Shown here: piece after piece, positions 28,425-40,800 of the stretch
Layout of the letters: each line of letters begins with the position of its first letter
Numbering within the stretch: the first letter of the stretch is position 1
Source: Epilithonimonas hungarica
GTDB taxonomy: Bacteria > Bacteroidota > Bacteroidia > Flavobacteriales > Weeksellaceae
Direction of reading: 5' to 3'
DNA: 64,000 bases
Assembly: GCF_900102265.1 (NCBI RefSeq)
Contig: NZ_FNBH01000002.1
Coordinates: 310,001 to 374,000 of the forward strand
The notes under the pieces: generated by a model
Databases searched by the model: none
The model's input: the letters and a program-made list of their open reading frames with translations, nothing else
Told to the model about the DNA's origin: nothing
Translations under genes and position numbers: made by a program

Positions 28425-31400
28425 TTATTTAATGATTTTATGTGTTTTTGTTTCTCCGGCGTTTTCCACTTTCAACACATAAACCCCATTGGAAACATCA
28501 TTCATGTCAATCTTGATCATTGTTTCTGGAGTTTTGAAAGCTCTTATCATTCTCCCAGATGTATCATACATTTCCACTTTGCCCAGTTTTTTGGTTGATT
28601 TGACAACATAAGAATTGCCATCTCTATATACTGTAAAATCTGATCTCGTGGAAATATTTGTACCAAGAACATCTTGATTCTTATAAACCAGCTCAAATCT
28701 AGAATCATCTATACCTTTACTTGCGCTGAATGTGTAATCTTTCTCCATCAAGTCCGTATAAGTATTCGCAAGTTTATCATGCAAATATACCTTCTGTGCC
28801 GAACTGAAAATACCTTCCTTATTTCCAAGTCCTATTTTATAGGTTCCATTGGTTGAATATTTAGTTCCCAGAGGAATAATGTCCTCAACATCTAACACAT
28901 TTCTGCCTTGGATCTGAAGTTTATGCGCATCCAGTTTTGTATAGAATGAATCATCCCCTACTGTCAACAGATCTGCATCATAATCTGCATCATACTGGTT
29001 GGTGGCCGCAGCAATATGCGCAACAAGAATAGTATTCACAACATTTTCTGGAGAAATAAGCTTCACCCAATAACGGTCAATTCCATTTTCTGCAGTTTTG
29101 TTATTGTTATAAAAATGCCCTGTATTATTATTGGTTCTAATGCTATTATCAAACTTCAACGTTCCGGTAATAGGAGCGCTTCCTGTAGGCGCTGTTCCTT
29201 TCATCTCAACAATAAAACCCTGAGCTACTTTTATAAATTCATTTGGCGTCGGAGTACCCGTCGTTGTATCTATTCCCGTAGCAGGTGTTCCTCCGGAAAG
29301 TGTAATAGTTGCATAGTTATTACCAGAATAGTTAGAACCTGCTTGAGTGGTTACAGTAGTTATATTGGTCCAGAACCAAGCTTTGGCATTGATCAGGTCA
29401 CTGTTTTTTGTACCATTGCCTTGATCCAAATTATAGAATTTGATAAAGTCTATATTTGATGGATATGGATTTCCAATCAGATTGTATCCATGTGTATAAG
29501 TATTGGCACCACTTGTGGTATTTTTAGACTTCTGAATAGCAATAGTGATATCACCATTATTAGGGGAACCAACAAATTTCAAAGTATTGTCTGTCGTAAG
29601 AGTAGAAATATCATATGAATCCTTGCCTCTTATTGCATATCCTTTGGCGTTCAAAAAGTTAGCATCTGCCGTAGCAACAAAAGTATCATTAGGTTCCTTA
29701 TACTGATATATCCTGTTGTTTGGTGTACCTTCTGAGAAGCCTCCAATTGTATATAATGGACCAGATGCTCCTCCAGATGTATTAAGCAATACCTGATTTT
29801 GTACCGGCGAACTCCAATAAGTATAATCTTTCTGACGCATCTTCACATCTCTTTTCGCATATATATTCCCCGTATTTACAGCATTAGGATTATCTTGCAA
29901 CAATACCGCATCACTTTCCAGCACAAGATTATCATTGCTGGCGTTGTTTGTGATATTGATTGCATCGGTAACTTTCAAAGAACTGTTAGCTGAGATTGTA
30001 GTTTTACCTGTTGCTGCTATTATCAAATGGCTGGTTTCAGCATTAGTATCAATAACAACCGTTTTACCTGCAGGGATATTAGCACACTTGCTATTATCCG
30101 GAATTTGGTTAGGATACCAGTTGTTGGCGTTGTTCCAGCTATTATCAACATTACCTGTAAATTCCCTCTTATTTTTTGTAACATTTACAACCGCTGTTTT
30201 ATCACAGGTTCCTAATGTCGCTTTCGCCGTGTAAGCTTGGGTTCCATTTGGTGCGGCGTATAATGTTGTAGTAAAATCACCTGCGCTATAAGGTGTTGTT
30301 AAAGCGGCATCTGTGTATAATCCCGTAGCTGGAGTCCAAGATACCTGCTGGACATCTGTTGTTCCATTTAATTTAAAATCAGGGCGTGCACTATATGAAT
30401 ATGAAACACTTGTAGCTGATGCGACTGCCGCTGCTGTTGCAGCATCAACTCTATAAACAATGGTAGATTGATAAGTTGTAGGACTATTATACTGAGCCAC
30501 CAAATTTGCAGTTACACCAGTAATATTATTTGAAAATGTTGTTTCAATAATGACATTATCAGTTCCATTCCATACAAAAGGCGTGCTAAAAGTATGCGTA
30601 TTTGTGTAACCTACTGTCGGAGTAAAGCTAGAAGGTGAAACAACCTGAGTCAGACCAGCTTGGAAAGATGTCAATGTATTTAATGTAGTAGTGCCTATAC
30701 TTACTTGAAAACTGTTGCAAGAGGTTACTGTTGATCCCCAGTTCGCACCAAGCGAAACAACAGGAAACTGGATATTTGTAATTTTAGACCCATTAGAATA
30801 ACCAGCACTTGTAAGTTCAGAGGCTCTAATTAACATCTGCATTCTTTGTCCTCCATAATACAATGTATAAGGTGCTGGGAATGCCGTACTTGTTGTTGTG
30901 TTATTTGTTGCCACCTGTGTTCCGAATGCATATTGATTACTAACAGGGGTTACTCCTCCTGCTGCTTCTAATTTCACATAGTCTGTTGTACAGGCATCAC
31001 CACCTGCTGGAGATGTTGTTGTTGCAACAGACACGGCAGTAGGTGCAGGATTAATTGTAGCAGTTACCAAAGTTCTGGTTTCTGATTCACATCCATTATA
31101 TGCAACCACATAATAATTGGTTGTTGCAGAAATGGAAGGCGTAACCCAAACATTAGTATTAGATGTTCCCACAAGTGTTCCTCCCGTAAGCGCAGAATAC
31201 CATCTATATTCTGTTATAGCAGCTCCAGTAGTGCTTCCGTTGGCCGTTAATGATACAGCGCCCGTACCACAATTACTTCCAGCAACCACAGATGCAACCT
31301 TGGGAGGAATATTTCCATTAAATTCATCTGCCCCAATATCAGGTGCTGTTGCCGACCTTGCGTCGTTATCAATATCCTTCGTGATAGTTGCTATTGGTGT

Positions 31401-34400
31401 TCCTGCGCTTTCCAAAGCAGTACAAGTGGAACTTACTATATGTAAATCTGTAGCAGATACAAATGGTGGTAATGAATTAATAGAGTTAGAATCTTTCCCC
31501 GTAGCTATTTGCCAAGCTGCCAATGTAGCTTGTACAGCACCCAGATAACCTACACTCCCTACAGAATAATAATCATTATTATTAATATTGTTATACACAG
31601 TATTTGCTGCAGCTGAATAAACCGCATATCTACTACCAACCGTAGCATAGTTATAAAATATATTGTTTCTAATATCCAAATTAGAAGTGCCACTACTAAC
31701 CAGAAGTCCTGTACTTGCCGCTCCTGTAGATACTTGAGTAGAAGAATTGATAGAAACCGAATTATTATAAATATTGAATCCTCCTCCGGAACCTACCCAA
31801 ATCCCAACAGCCGCAAAATAGCCAGTATAACCAACTCCTTTGACATCATAAATAAAATTATTATAAACGGAAACATTAGATGATGAGCTAGTTGATTCTA
31901 GATATATACCATTCCCAGAATAACCAGCACTATTATCGCCATTAGCAACATCTGATATCTTATTACCATAAATAGATCCATTACTCACAGTTCCATAGGC
32001 TTCTATAGCGCTAACGCTAGAACTATTAGCATTATTAGCAAATATTCCGGAAATAATATTGTTATTTATAGTGAAATCTTTAGCATTATAAAGGTCTACA
32101 CCAAAATAATGAGCTCTAGAATTAGTAGAGGAGCCAATAATGTTACCAGTAATTGTCCAACCCGTATCTAAAGAAGCACCTCCATAAGTTCCGAAACCTA
32201 TGAAAGAACCAGTGATTGTACAGTTTTGTACAGTATTATATGCATTATCTGTTTCTGATGCGGTGGAAATACTTGTTGTACTTGAAGATACAATTCCTCC
32301 CGCAGTTGTTACACGTGAATTACCATTAATAATCATGTTTTTAATCGTATTATGAGTCGCTCCATCGCTTGCAGAAGCTGTTGCGACCCATACAACCACC
32401 GACGATGTACCTGTATTATTATTTGTAATGGTCAAATTTTTAGTTGTTCCTCCCACTGTATTACTGCCGTCAATAATAACATAATCAGCTCCATTTAATT
32501 TCAAGATAGCTGCAGCATTTGAACCTGTAATATTTGTAGTTACACCATTTGCTGGTTTTATGGTAAGTGTGTTGGCCGCGCTAGTCCCGGAAATACTTGG
32601 TATCACTATTGGAAACGTTTCCGAAGCAGATGTATAAGTACTATTTAAGGATAAAGTCGTCGCCTGAGTAATTCCACAAACCGAAAGATCCGTGATAGCC
32701 GCAGTTAATGTCGGATAAAGGCTACCAGGAGTTGTTGTACTTCCCCCTATTGAAATCACCGAACTGAAAGATGGACATGCATTCGTAGCCGCGTTCGTCT
32801 GTGTCGCCGATGCAGAATACAGAGGTCCAGCGGAACAGCTTGTATTATTATAAGAGAAAACAAAATAATAATACGTTGTTCCTGATGATAATCCTGATGA
32901 TGTCCAACTACCCGCCGTTGTTCCCACATATTCTATATAACCATTGGATGCAACAGATATATTAGCTCCCACTGTATAAGTAACTCCTCCTGACAAAGAT
33001 GGCAAAGATGAGGATGTAGAACGTACAACGACATAACCTGTAGGTGCTGGAGAACTGCTTGTAGCCGTAAAGCTACCAGTAACAGAAGTAATACCTGCTG
33101 CGGTAGAAGTAGCTGATGCAGCAAGCGAAGCAGGGGCTGCACAAACAGGAATAAAATTACCTGTGAGATAGGTACTGTCACAACTACCATTATTTGCTTT
33201 TATTCTATAATAATAAGTTGTTGCAGCGTTTGAGAATGTAATACTTTGTGCCGTAGAAGTCCCTGCATTAAACGGAGAACCCGGAATAGCCGTGGTATAA
33301 CCTGAATCCGTATAAACCTCCACAGTATAGTTAATTGTTCCCGCAGAGCCACCAGCCACTGATGCAACCCAATTAACAGTGGCGGAATTACTGGTAATAC
33401 TAGTAACAGGGGTGGTCGCTGCTGTTGGGGCGGCTACACAAGTCATCTTATTTCCAGTCAAGGGAGATGCAGTCAAATAATATGGCGCCCCTGTACAAGA
33501 ATTATTATAGGAAAATACATAATAATAATATCTTGTATTGCTAGTTAAACTGGAATCCGTAAAAGATGTGGCGGTCGAGTTCTGCACCACATAGGTACCT
33601 GTTCCCAATACGGTAGAACCCACTGCATATGTTGTCCCATTGACTGGTGTTGGTGCAGTTGCGCTTGTGCTTCTTACTATCATGTACCCACTTGGAGTAT
33701 TAGGACTTGAAACACCAGTAAAGGATCCTGCGATAGAAGTTGCTGAAGTTGTTCCGAAAGAAAGAGCAGTTGGCTGAGCCGATGGTGTTGTACATGCTGC
33801 GACATTTTCAAAAACCAATTGCATTTGATTTCTATAGTTAACCCGTGTTCCCGTCAAGATAATACTTGCCGGATCCGGATTAGTAGTATCATCTTGATAA
33901 TAAATAGAAGAATTGGTTGTCGGACTAGGAGAAGTAGGTGTGAAAATCCTAAAATGATTAGTACTTGTAGAGTAAAATCCTGCCGCATTCTCATCAACAG
34001 CAACCACGAGATTATCCGTATTGTTATATGGAAAGGCTGTTGTTAATGCTATCTCCATCCATCCAGCAGAAGGTGACGCAGATACTGTTCCCGAGTAAAC
34101 TTGTGTCATACCACTAGCTAAAATCCAATCGGTATTAGATGTAAAACTAGTTTTTGTAGTATGCCCCAAATAAATTGTCCAGTTATTAGAATTGGTCAAC
34201 ACAGTCCCATTAGAATAAAATCTAAGCTTTGTTATTGACATTCCACTGGTATTGATTTCGGCCTTGGGAATGATCTGTTCCGAAAATGAATATCCATAAA
34301 ATGGTACTACAGGAAGTTTACCTCCAACATTAGTTCCGCTTCCAATTGTAACCGTCGTCTGTGCCTGTATCAACGTCATGAAAGAAACAAGTACATAAAC

Positions 34401-34469
34401 CAAAGCAATTTTAAAATTTAAAAAGCAAGAAAACGCTCTCTCTGTGAATAGAGTAAATTTTTTCATCAT
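28425..34469 (-). CDS. Giant T9SS-secreted protein with FN3 and beta-helix domains
   Basis: About 2014 residues. I start it at the ATG of MMKKFTLF; an in-frame TTG at 34496 would add nine residues before an already long signal region. Approximate layout: signal to 37; a jelly-roll-like module (37-223); three or four FN3-like domains with YYYYVFSYNN repeats (230-563); a right-handed beta-helix with NNIISGIF and NNFIYDV coils (590-1050), ending DIGADEF; an Ig-like domain (1056-1146); a second copy-like module (1176-1373); the C-terminal module shared with its three neighbours (from about 1433); and a T9SS type A sorting domain (last 75, SDFTVYRDGNSYVVKST to HKIIK). It is probably a surface adhesin or glycan-binding protein. 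No catalytic motif is seen. Confidence 0.85.
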   Translation of the reverse strand: MMKKFTLFTERAFSCFLNFKIALVYVLVSFMTLIQAQTTVTIGSGTNVGGKLPVVPFYGYSFSEQIIPKAEINTSGMSITKLRFYSNGTVLTNSNNWTIYLGHTTKTSFTSNTDWILASGMTQVYSGTVSASPSAGWMEIALTTAFPYNNTDNLVVAVDENAAGFYSTSTNHFRIFTPTSPSPTTNSSIYYQDDTTNPDPASIILTGTRVNYRNQMQLVFENVAACTTPSAQPTALSFGTTSATSIAGSFTGVSSPNTPSGYMIVRSTSATAPTPVNGTTYAVGSTVLGTGTYVVQNSTATSFTDSSLTSNTRYYYYVFSYNNSCTGAPYYLTASPLTGNKMTCVAAPTAATTPVTSITSNSATVNWVASVAGGSAGTINYTVEVYTDSGYTTAIPGSPFNAGTSTAQSITFSNAATTYYYRIKANNGSCDSTYLTGNFIPVCAAPASLAASATSTAAGITSVTGSFTATSSSPAPTGYVVVRSTSSSLPSLSGGVTYTVGANISVASNGYIEYVGTTAGSWTSSGLSSGTTYYYFVFSYNNTSCSAGPLYSASATQTNAATNACPSFSSVISIGGSTTTPGSLYPTLTAAITDLSVCGITQATTLSLNSTYTSASETFPIVIPSISGTSAANTLTIKPANGVTTNITGSNAAAILKLNGADYVIIDGSNTVGGTTKNLTITNNNTGTSSVVVWVATASASDGATHNTIKNMIINGNSRVTTAGGIVSSSTTSISTASETDNAYNTVQNCTITGSFIGFGTYGGASLDTGWTITGNIIGSSTNSRAHYFGVDLYNAKDFTINNNIISGIFANNANSSSVSAIEAYGTVSNGSIYGNKISDVANGDNSAGYSGNGIYLESTSSSSNVSVYNNFIYDVKGVGYTGYFAAVGIWVGSGGGFNIYNNSVSINSSTQVSTGAASTGLLVSSGTSNLDIRNNIFYNYATVGSRYAVYSAAANTVYNNINNNDYYSVGSVGYLGAVQATLAAWQIATGKDSNSINSLPPFVSATDLHIVSSTCTALESAGTPIATITKDIDNDARSATAPDIGADEFNGNIPPKVASVVAGSNCGTGAVSLTANGSTTGAAITEYRWYSALTGGTLVGTSNTNVWVTPSISATTNYYVVAYNGCESETRTLVTATINPAPTAVSVATTTSPAGGDACTTDYVKLEAAGGVTPVSNQYAFGTQVATNNTTTSTAFPAPYTLYYGGQRMQMLIRASELTSAGYSNGSKITNIQFPVVSLGANWGSTVTSCNSFQVSIGTTTLNTLTSFQAGLTQVVSPSSFTPTVGYTNTHTFSTPFVWNGTDNVIIETTFSNNITGVTANLVAQYNSPTTYQSTIVYRVDAATAAAVASATSVSYSYSARPDFKLNGTTDVQQVSWTPATGLYTDAALTTPYSAGDFTTTLYAAPNGTQAYTAKATLGTCDKTAVVNVTKNKREFTGNVDNSWNNANNWYPNQIPDNSKCANIPAGKTVVIDTNAETSHLIIAATGKTTISANSSLKVTDAINITNNASNDNLVLESDAVLLQDNPNAVNTGNIYAKRDVKMRQKDYTYWSSPVQNQVLLNTSGGASGPLYTIGGFSEGTPNNRIYQYKEPNDTFVATADANFLNAKGYAIRGKDSYDISTLTTDNTLKFVGSPNNGDITIAIQKSKNTTSGANTYTHGYNLIGNPYPSNIDFIKFYNLDQGNGTKNSDLINAKAWFWTNITTVTTQAGSNYSGNNYATITLSGGTPATGIDTTTGTPTPNEFIKVAQGFIVEMKGTAPTGSAPITGTLKFDNSIRTNNNTGHFYNNNKTAENGIDRYWVKLISPENVVNTILVAHIAAATNQYDADYDADLLTVGDDSFYTKLDAHKLQIQGRNVLDVEDIIPLGTKYSTNGTYKIGLGNKEGIFSSAQKVYLHDKLANTYTDLMEKDYTFSASKGIDDSRFELVYKNQDVLGTNISTRSDFTVYRDGNSYVVKSTKKLGKVEMYDTSGRMIRAFKTPETMIKIDMNDVSNGVYVLKVENAGETKTHKIIK

Positions 34470-34528
34470 AGGATTGTGTTTTTTAATTTTAAACAAATCT
34501 TCTAAAAACGAAGAATAATATCAACAAA

Positions 34529-34536
34529 CAAAAATA
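34529..34536 (-). promoter_or_regulatory. -7 element of the 28425-34469 gene
   Basis: TATTTTTG on the minus strand, 60 bases before the start codon. A TTG lies 23 bases further upstream, at the long end of accepted spacing. Confidence 0.4.
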
Positions 34537-34790
34537 TAATTTTTTTTGAATTTAATTAACAATTAAATTATTTTTTAAATAAAAAATATTAATAATTACA
34601 AATAAATATATCCTACTTATAAAAATCATTTATATGAAATCAAATCAACATAACCCCTACAAAACTACAACAAAACACATAAAATACTATAAAACACTAT
34701 AATATTTATAATTTTATATAATAATCTATTTATAAATAAAATTAACAAATGATAATTAAAACATTAAAATTTATTTTTCAATGTTAAAAC

Positions 34791-34821
34791 AAAAAAAGGT
34801 CAAAACAAATGTTTTGACCTT
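34791..34821 (-). terminator. Terminator of the 34844-41143 gene
   Basis: AAGGTCAAAAC and GTTTTGACCTT form a perfect 11-pair stem with a four-base loop. A seven-A run on the plus-strand left side supplies the U tract. It lies 23 bases after the stop codon. Confidence 0.85.
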
Positions 34822-34843
34822 CAATTTTTGAATAATATAATAA

Positions 34844-37800
34844 CTATTTTATTATTTTTTTCGTTTTCGTATCTCCAGAGTTTTCAACTTTAATAATATA
34901 TATTCCATTAGAAACATCACTCATGTCAATTTTCATTATAGTTTCTGCGGAATTGAAACTTCTCAACATTCTTCCGGATACATCATAAACTTCCACTTTT
35001 CCCAGTTTTTTTGTTGAATGGACCACATAAACCTCTCCATCTCTATAAACCGTGAAATCTGATTTAGACAATCCATCAACCCCTAAAACGTCATTTCCTT
35101 TATAAACGATTTCAAATCTTGTATTATTTAGACCTTTACTAGCTGAGAAATTATAATCTCCTTGTGAGAGGTCTACAACTTTATTCAACAGATTATCTTT
35201 CAAATACACCTTTTGTCCATTCTCGAAAATACCTTCTACCCTATCCAAACCTATACTATATATTCCATCTTGGTAGAAGTTTGCTCCGACAGGAACCACA
35301 TCATTTGTGGTAAAATTCTCAGAACGTCCCTGGATCAACAATTGTCTGCTTCCTAAAATTGAATAGAACACATCCGAGCTTGTAGACAATGTCTCTGCAT
35401 CAAAATCCTGTTCAAACTCATTACTTGCTCCGGACATATAACCAATAAGCTGGGTATTAACTAGATCATTAGGCGTTTTCAGTTTTATCCAGAAACGATT
35501 TTTAGCTTCCGATGATTGCTTTTGATAAAAATGGCTAGTGCCAGCTAATCTCAAATCATGCCCTGTAGAATAACTATTCTTAAACATTAAACTGGAAGTC
35601 CCTTGATTTTTTGCCTGAACGATGAATCCCTGCCCGATACTCACTAATCCATCAGGAACAGTTGTATCTCCAGAACCGCCTGCCGCTTGCGTCGCTGCAT
35701 TACCTCCTGTACCATTATATACAGCATAATTATTTTGAGCATAACCTGTACCCGCTTGTGTTTTCACAAAGACATTATTGGTCCAGAAATATGCAGTGTT
35801 ATATATTACACTACTGTTAGCTGCATACAATTCCCTAAAGTCCATATTGGAAGGATAAGGATTACCAACAAGATTAAAACCTATTCCTGTATTACCTGTT
35901 GTGTTGGTACGTATTAGGTTGATGTTTATATCTCCATTATTTGGCACTCCATTGAATTTGTAAATCTTGGAATAACCATCTATATAGTTAGCATTTGTTT
36001 CCGGATTTAAACCTGTTTCTGCTCTTACGGCGTAACCTTTTCCAGATACGAACGTACCATCCATTGTTGCCTTGAAGGTATCTTTAGACTCATTATATTC
36101 ATAGAATCTGTTAGCTGGCGTTCCCGGAGAGAATCCAGTTGAACCAGTTGTTGCCTGCCCGCTTACCGGAGAACTCCAATACACATAATCCATAGCAGTA
36201 TTAAGATCATTATTAATATCAGCTACTGAACGCTGTGCCTGAATGATTCCGTTTACATCATTTGTCGCTGTACTTGTTTGTAAAAGATTACCTCCAGTCA
36301 AGATAACAAAGTTGTCCTTAGCAACATTATTATTTACCGTTAAGATACCTTCCACTTTCACATAATCGCCTGAACCGATCGTCACCTTACCTGTATCTTC
36401 AACTGTAAGGTCCTTTGCAGTGAAGCTTCCCGTAGAAGATGTTGAATAATTATCCCTAACAATCGCATCCAAATTGGCAGTTGGACCTGTACCATTGGTC
36501 CAGGCATTGTTGGTCCATATTACAATATTGTTGGTCGTAACTGATCTTTCATCCGAATCTATAGATTTACAGCTTCCCTGCGTAGCTCTTACTTTGTAAT
36601 AATATTGAGTATTTGGAGTTAATCCTGTAACAAGTTGCGAAACCACTGCACCTCCACTTATCACATACGGATTATAATTGGATACATGATCATAAGTTGT
36701 TTCGGTATAATTAATTGTCACATCATCAATATAAACAGCTGACCCGAATCTTAAGAATCTGATTTTTGCCAAACCTGGAATTGGAGCCGCTAAATTAACT
36801 GTGAATAATTGTTTTGTAACTGCTCCATAATACGTTGGGGTTGTTGCATCAACCGGCAACCAGTTTACGTCATCATAAGAATATTGAACTTTTAAGGAAA
36901 CAGCGGCATTACTTCCTGCCATCCAAAAACTTATAGAGGATATATTTTCCAAAGCCGGTGTTTGTAAATATGAGTTGGATGAACTTTCCAACTGTAAAAC
37001 GGATGACCCACTATTAGGCTGGGTAGACCCTTTAATAAAACGAGCACCACTCCATACACCTGTGCCTAAAGTTGCCGTTCCAGTAGTATAACCGGTTGGT
37101 AATCCCGTCTCAAAATTTTCAAATAAAGTTTTATTGGTTTCTGTTTTTCTATAAACATCCAACTCGTATCCACTTGCCCCACTCACAGCACTCCAGTTTG
37201 CCGTGAATGTTGTAGCCGTAATATCGGTTTCATTTGTTACAGGTTTAGCCAATATCGCAGTTCCTGATAACGAAACCACAGGATAAGTTGAAACACCACC
37301 TCCCGAGAAAGTAATTGTACCCGAAGAAGCATTTCCACAAGTCGTAGGGATATATTTTACAGAAATATCATGAGCAGCCAAGGTGGATGTTGCATAAGGA
37401 ACAGTTACCGAACTACCCCAAGTTGTTCCTGCATCCGAAGATATCTGAAAATCTGAAGGAACGGTTAATGTCACATTTGAAGGAGCTCCGGTAAGATTTG
37501 CACCAGACAAACTGAATGTCTGAGCTGTAACCGTAGAACCGATATCATTTGTTCCAAAACTTAAAGTAGCAGAAGAAGTACCATTTACAAATAATGTTGG
37601 TGGACTTTGTTTAACCACTACGTTATCTAAATAAATATTATTACCATATTCTGAGCGAAATTTAAACCCAACATAGAACTTCGTTGCATTTGCACAAGCA
37701 ACTGGTAATGTAATTTTTTTAAGATTCCAAGCATTAGAGGTTGCATATCTTTGAAAGTATGCACCTGAAACATCTGTCCAATTTGTACCATCTAATGAAT

Positions 37801-40800
37801 ATTGAACTTGAATTCCCTCTGTTAATTTATCGCTATAACCACTATCATTATACATGTAAAACTCTACATCAACGCTCGCAATCCCAATAGATGACAATGG
37901 ATTACTTCCTAATCTCTCCTCAGATCCCGCTCCTCCATTACCATTGGAGTAAGAATTATATCTCACAAAATGAGTCCCTTCCTGTAAACCCGGGTTTGGG
38001 TTGGTTGAACTTGTAACAAATGATATTTTAGTACCAGTCTGTGTACTGGTTGGGATAATTGTTGTACTCCAGCAAGTTGGAATCGTTGTAGAATTAAATC
38101 CTTGAGAATAAGCAATGGGAGTTGTTCCACAGATAAAAGCATTATCCTTACCTATAGCAAAATATTGCGTTCCTGATAATACTGATGGTGAAAACGCAGA
38201 TGCTCCAGTAGCCGTATAAGGATTAGAACCGGAAACTGTAGCTGCATTTTGCGTCCAAGATGTTCCATTATAAAATCCAACATATGTTTGATTACCAGAA
38301 GCAAAATTAATCCCTTGGTCGGAAGTGCTCCATTGAGGAACAACTGTCAAAGTACTACCGCCAGCAGTCGCTTCTGAAACAAGCCATCTATCATTCACAG
38401 TACTTGTTGCATCTTGAACATTTGGGACAGTTCCTGATGTCAATATCACTCCAAAAACATCCGACGTCCCCACGTTGGTAAATGTAATAGGATTATACGC
38501 ACTTGCGGAACCAACCGGAAAAACCGTAGCGCTTGGACCTACAGTTCTTTTCAGTTGCCCAGTCCCCAAAGTAACAACATAACTAGAATTACTATTGCCA
38601 TTGATATTTCCTGTGGAAGCAATTGTAAGGTCATTGTTTCCTATCGTTATTTTCCCTGATGTCAAATTAAGGGTTTGGTTTACATTAACTGCATTATTCA
38701 ACGTAAGCCCTGCAGAATTATTGATTGTAAGATAATCAAAAGTAGTGGCTCCGGTTAAGGTTTGAGCCGATGTTCCGTTAAAGGCCACAGCTCTATTATT
38801 ATTAACCAAAACACCATTGGTCGCATTCTTTACCCAGTTACCAGCAACTGAAAGATCCCCTCCAACATTTGTTGATAAAGTCAACGTAGAAGTTCCTGTA
38901 GAATTACCTAAGTTTACATTTCCTTTTATTTCTAGAGCATTACCTGTATTCTGCATACTCAAGCTTCCTGCACTTGTAGCAACCCCGAGATTAAGATTAC
39001 CATTTGCTCTCAAAGTTCCCGTCAAGCCAGTTTCTATATTAAGTGCCGTCCCATTCTGTATTGTTACATTATGAGGATAACCGTTCGCAGGGAAAGTTGT
39101 TCCTACTGAGCCCCACTCAACTCCCCTAGCATAAGTTCCGGTGTTGTTATAGACCAAGGTAGAACCTGTAGCATATTTTGGCGCACTGGTAACATAGCTG
39201 TTACTATTAAGTGTTAATACATTTTGAATCGTTGTACCCGTAGAATACGATACCCCCAACAAACCACTTGGAGTTTGTGCAACAGAAGGATAGAAATTAA
39301 TAGTACCAGTTGTAGTTCCTGTTCCGAGGAAATTGATTGTTCCATTAGTACTTGCACTATTGAAGTTACCAGATGTCGCAACTATGGATGCATTGTTTGC
39401 AATATTTACATTAACCCCAGAAGCCAAGCTTACAAGACCTGTCGTAAATCTCAGTTCATTACTAACTGTTATGTCATTATTAATAGTAAGCACATTAGTC
39501 CCCGCAGTACTATTATATTCTAAATATGCAAATGATGTTGCTCCTGTAATAGATTGGCCCGCACTACCATTGAATGTAACTTTTCTTCCATTCGCATTGA
39601 AAGTAGCTGTATTTATGAAGTTGCCACCAATTACAAGATCACCTCCAGGCTGATTTCCTAAAGAAATATTTCCATTTGCCAAAACATTTCCCTTAACGGT
39701 CAAAGTGCCAACCCCCGGAGATGGTGAACCCCAATCCATATATAAAGCTGAACCAGTACCCACAGTAAGATTCCCATTCAAGGTTCTTGTGATTGCTCCC
39801 CAGCCATTAGGATAATTAAGCGTTGTATTATTTTGAATAGTAACACTATTTGGGTTATTATTCCACTCATTACCTCTGTTAAAAGTAGAACCTGAATTAT
39901 ATACCAACGTAGATGAAGCCCCATAATTTACCGCTGAATCAAAAGATGCCGATGTACTATTGATCTGATCAGTCCCATTGACCGTAAGATTGGATGCACC
40001 AGTCAAGGCAGCAGAAGTTGCGAATACTCCTGTTACAGTTCTCGCAAAGCCTAAGCTTATAGGACTATTAGCATTCAAAGTAACATTAACCGGACCATTC
40101 GTAATCGGCCAGTAACTTCCACCACTCACACCATAGTCAGTACTATTGGAATGATTAAACACCAAAGTTCCAGCCGTCCCATAAGTTAAATTAGTAGTTC
40201 CGTTAGCATAACCACCAGCATTGATCTGGAAAGTTCCATTGATTGTAGTTGTACCATCATTGGTATATGTAGCTGCAGCAGCCAATGTTCCTGTCACCGT
40301 AGTCGATGTCCCACTATTACGTGTAACTGCAGAAGCAACTGTAACAATATGACCGGAAGCAATGACAGCATTTTGAGAAGATGTCGGAGCAACTCCTCCA
40401 ACCCACGTAGTGCCATCTGCCCAGTTTCCAGTTTGCGCCGAAGTGATACCTGCTGCTCGTGCAGTAATAGACAAATCATCAATTGCTAATCCGGGACTTG
40501 ACGAACCTGACTTAGTCCATCGCAGAAAAATTTCCGAACCTGCAGGAACATTTACTGTTAAAGTACCTGATTTTGCAGTTCTGTTGGCTGTAAGATTTCC
40601 ATCTAAAGGCCCCGCTGTCCCAGTATTGATCCCAGTATAATCAAAAGATGATGCAGCTGTCCATGTTCCACTCGTTAAACTTGTAATAGCACTAGAGCTT
40701 ATTTGATATTCAAAAACAAGAGTTTGAGCAGTTGAGTTCTGCCTCCATTGTTCACCATTAAAAGCTATATCAAATGACGCAATTGCTACAGTTGAATTAT

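Larger units (their letters stand above)
34470..34843. other. Gene-free spacer between two giant T9SS genes
   Basis: It holds the promoter region of the 28425-34469 gene on one side and the terminator of the 34844-41143 gene on the other. The middle is nearly all A/T. A loose 10-base period of the form AAAAYACWAT runs at about 34672-34700 and may bend the DNA. No ORF or RNA gene is seen. Confidence 0.6.

Noticed and set aside
34470-34496. TTG start for the 28425-34469 protein
   Set aside because: ATG ATG nine codons later gives a normal signal peptide and is preferred.
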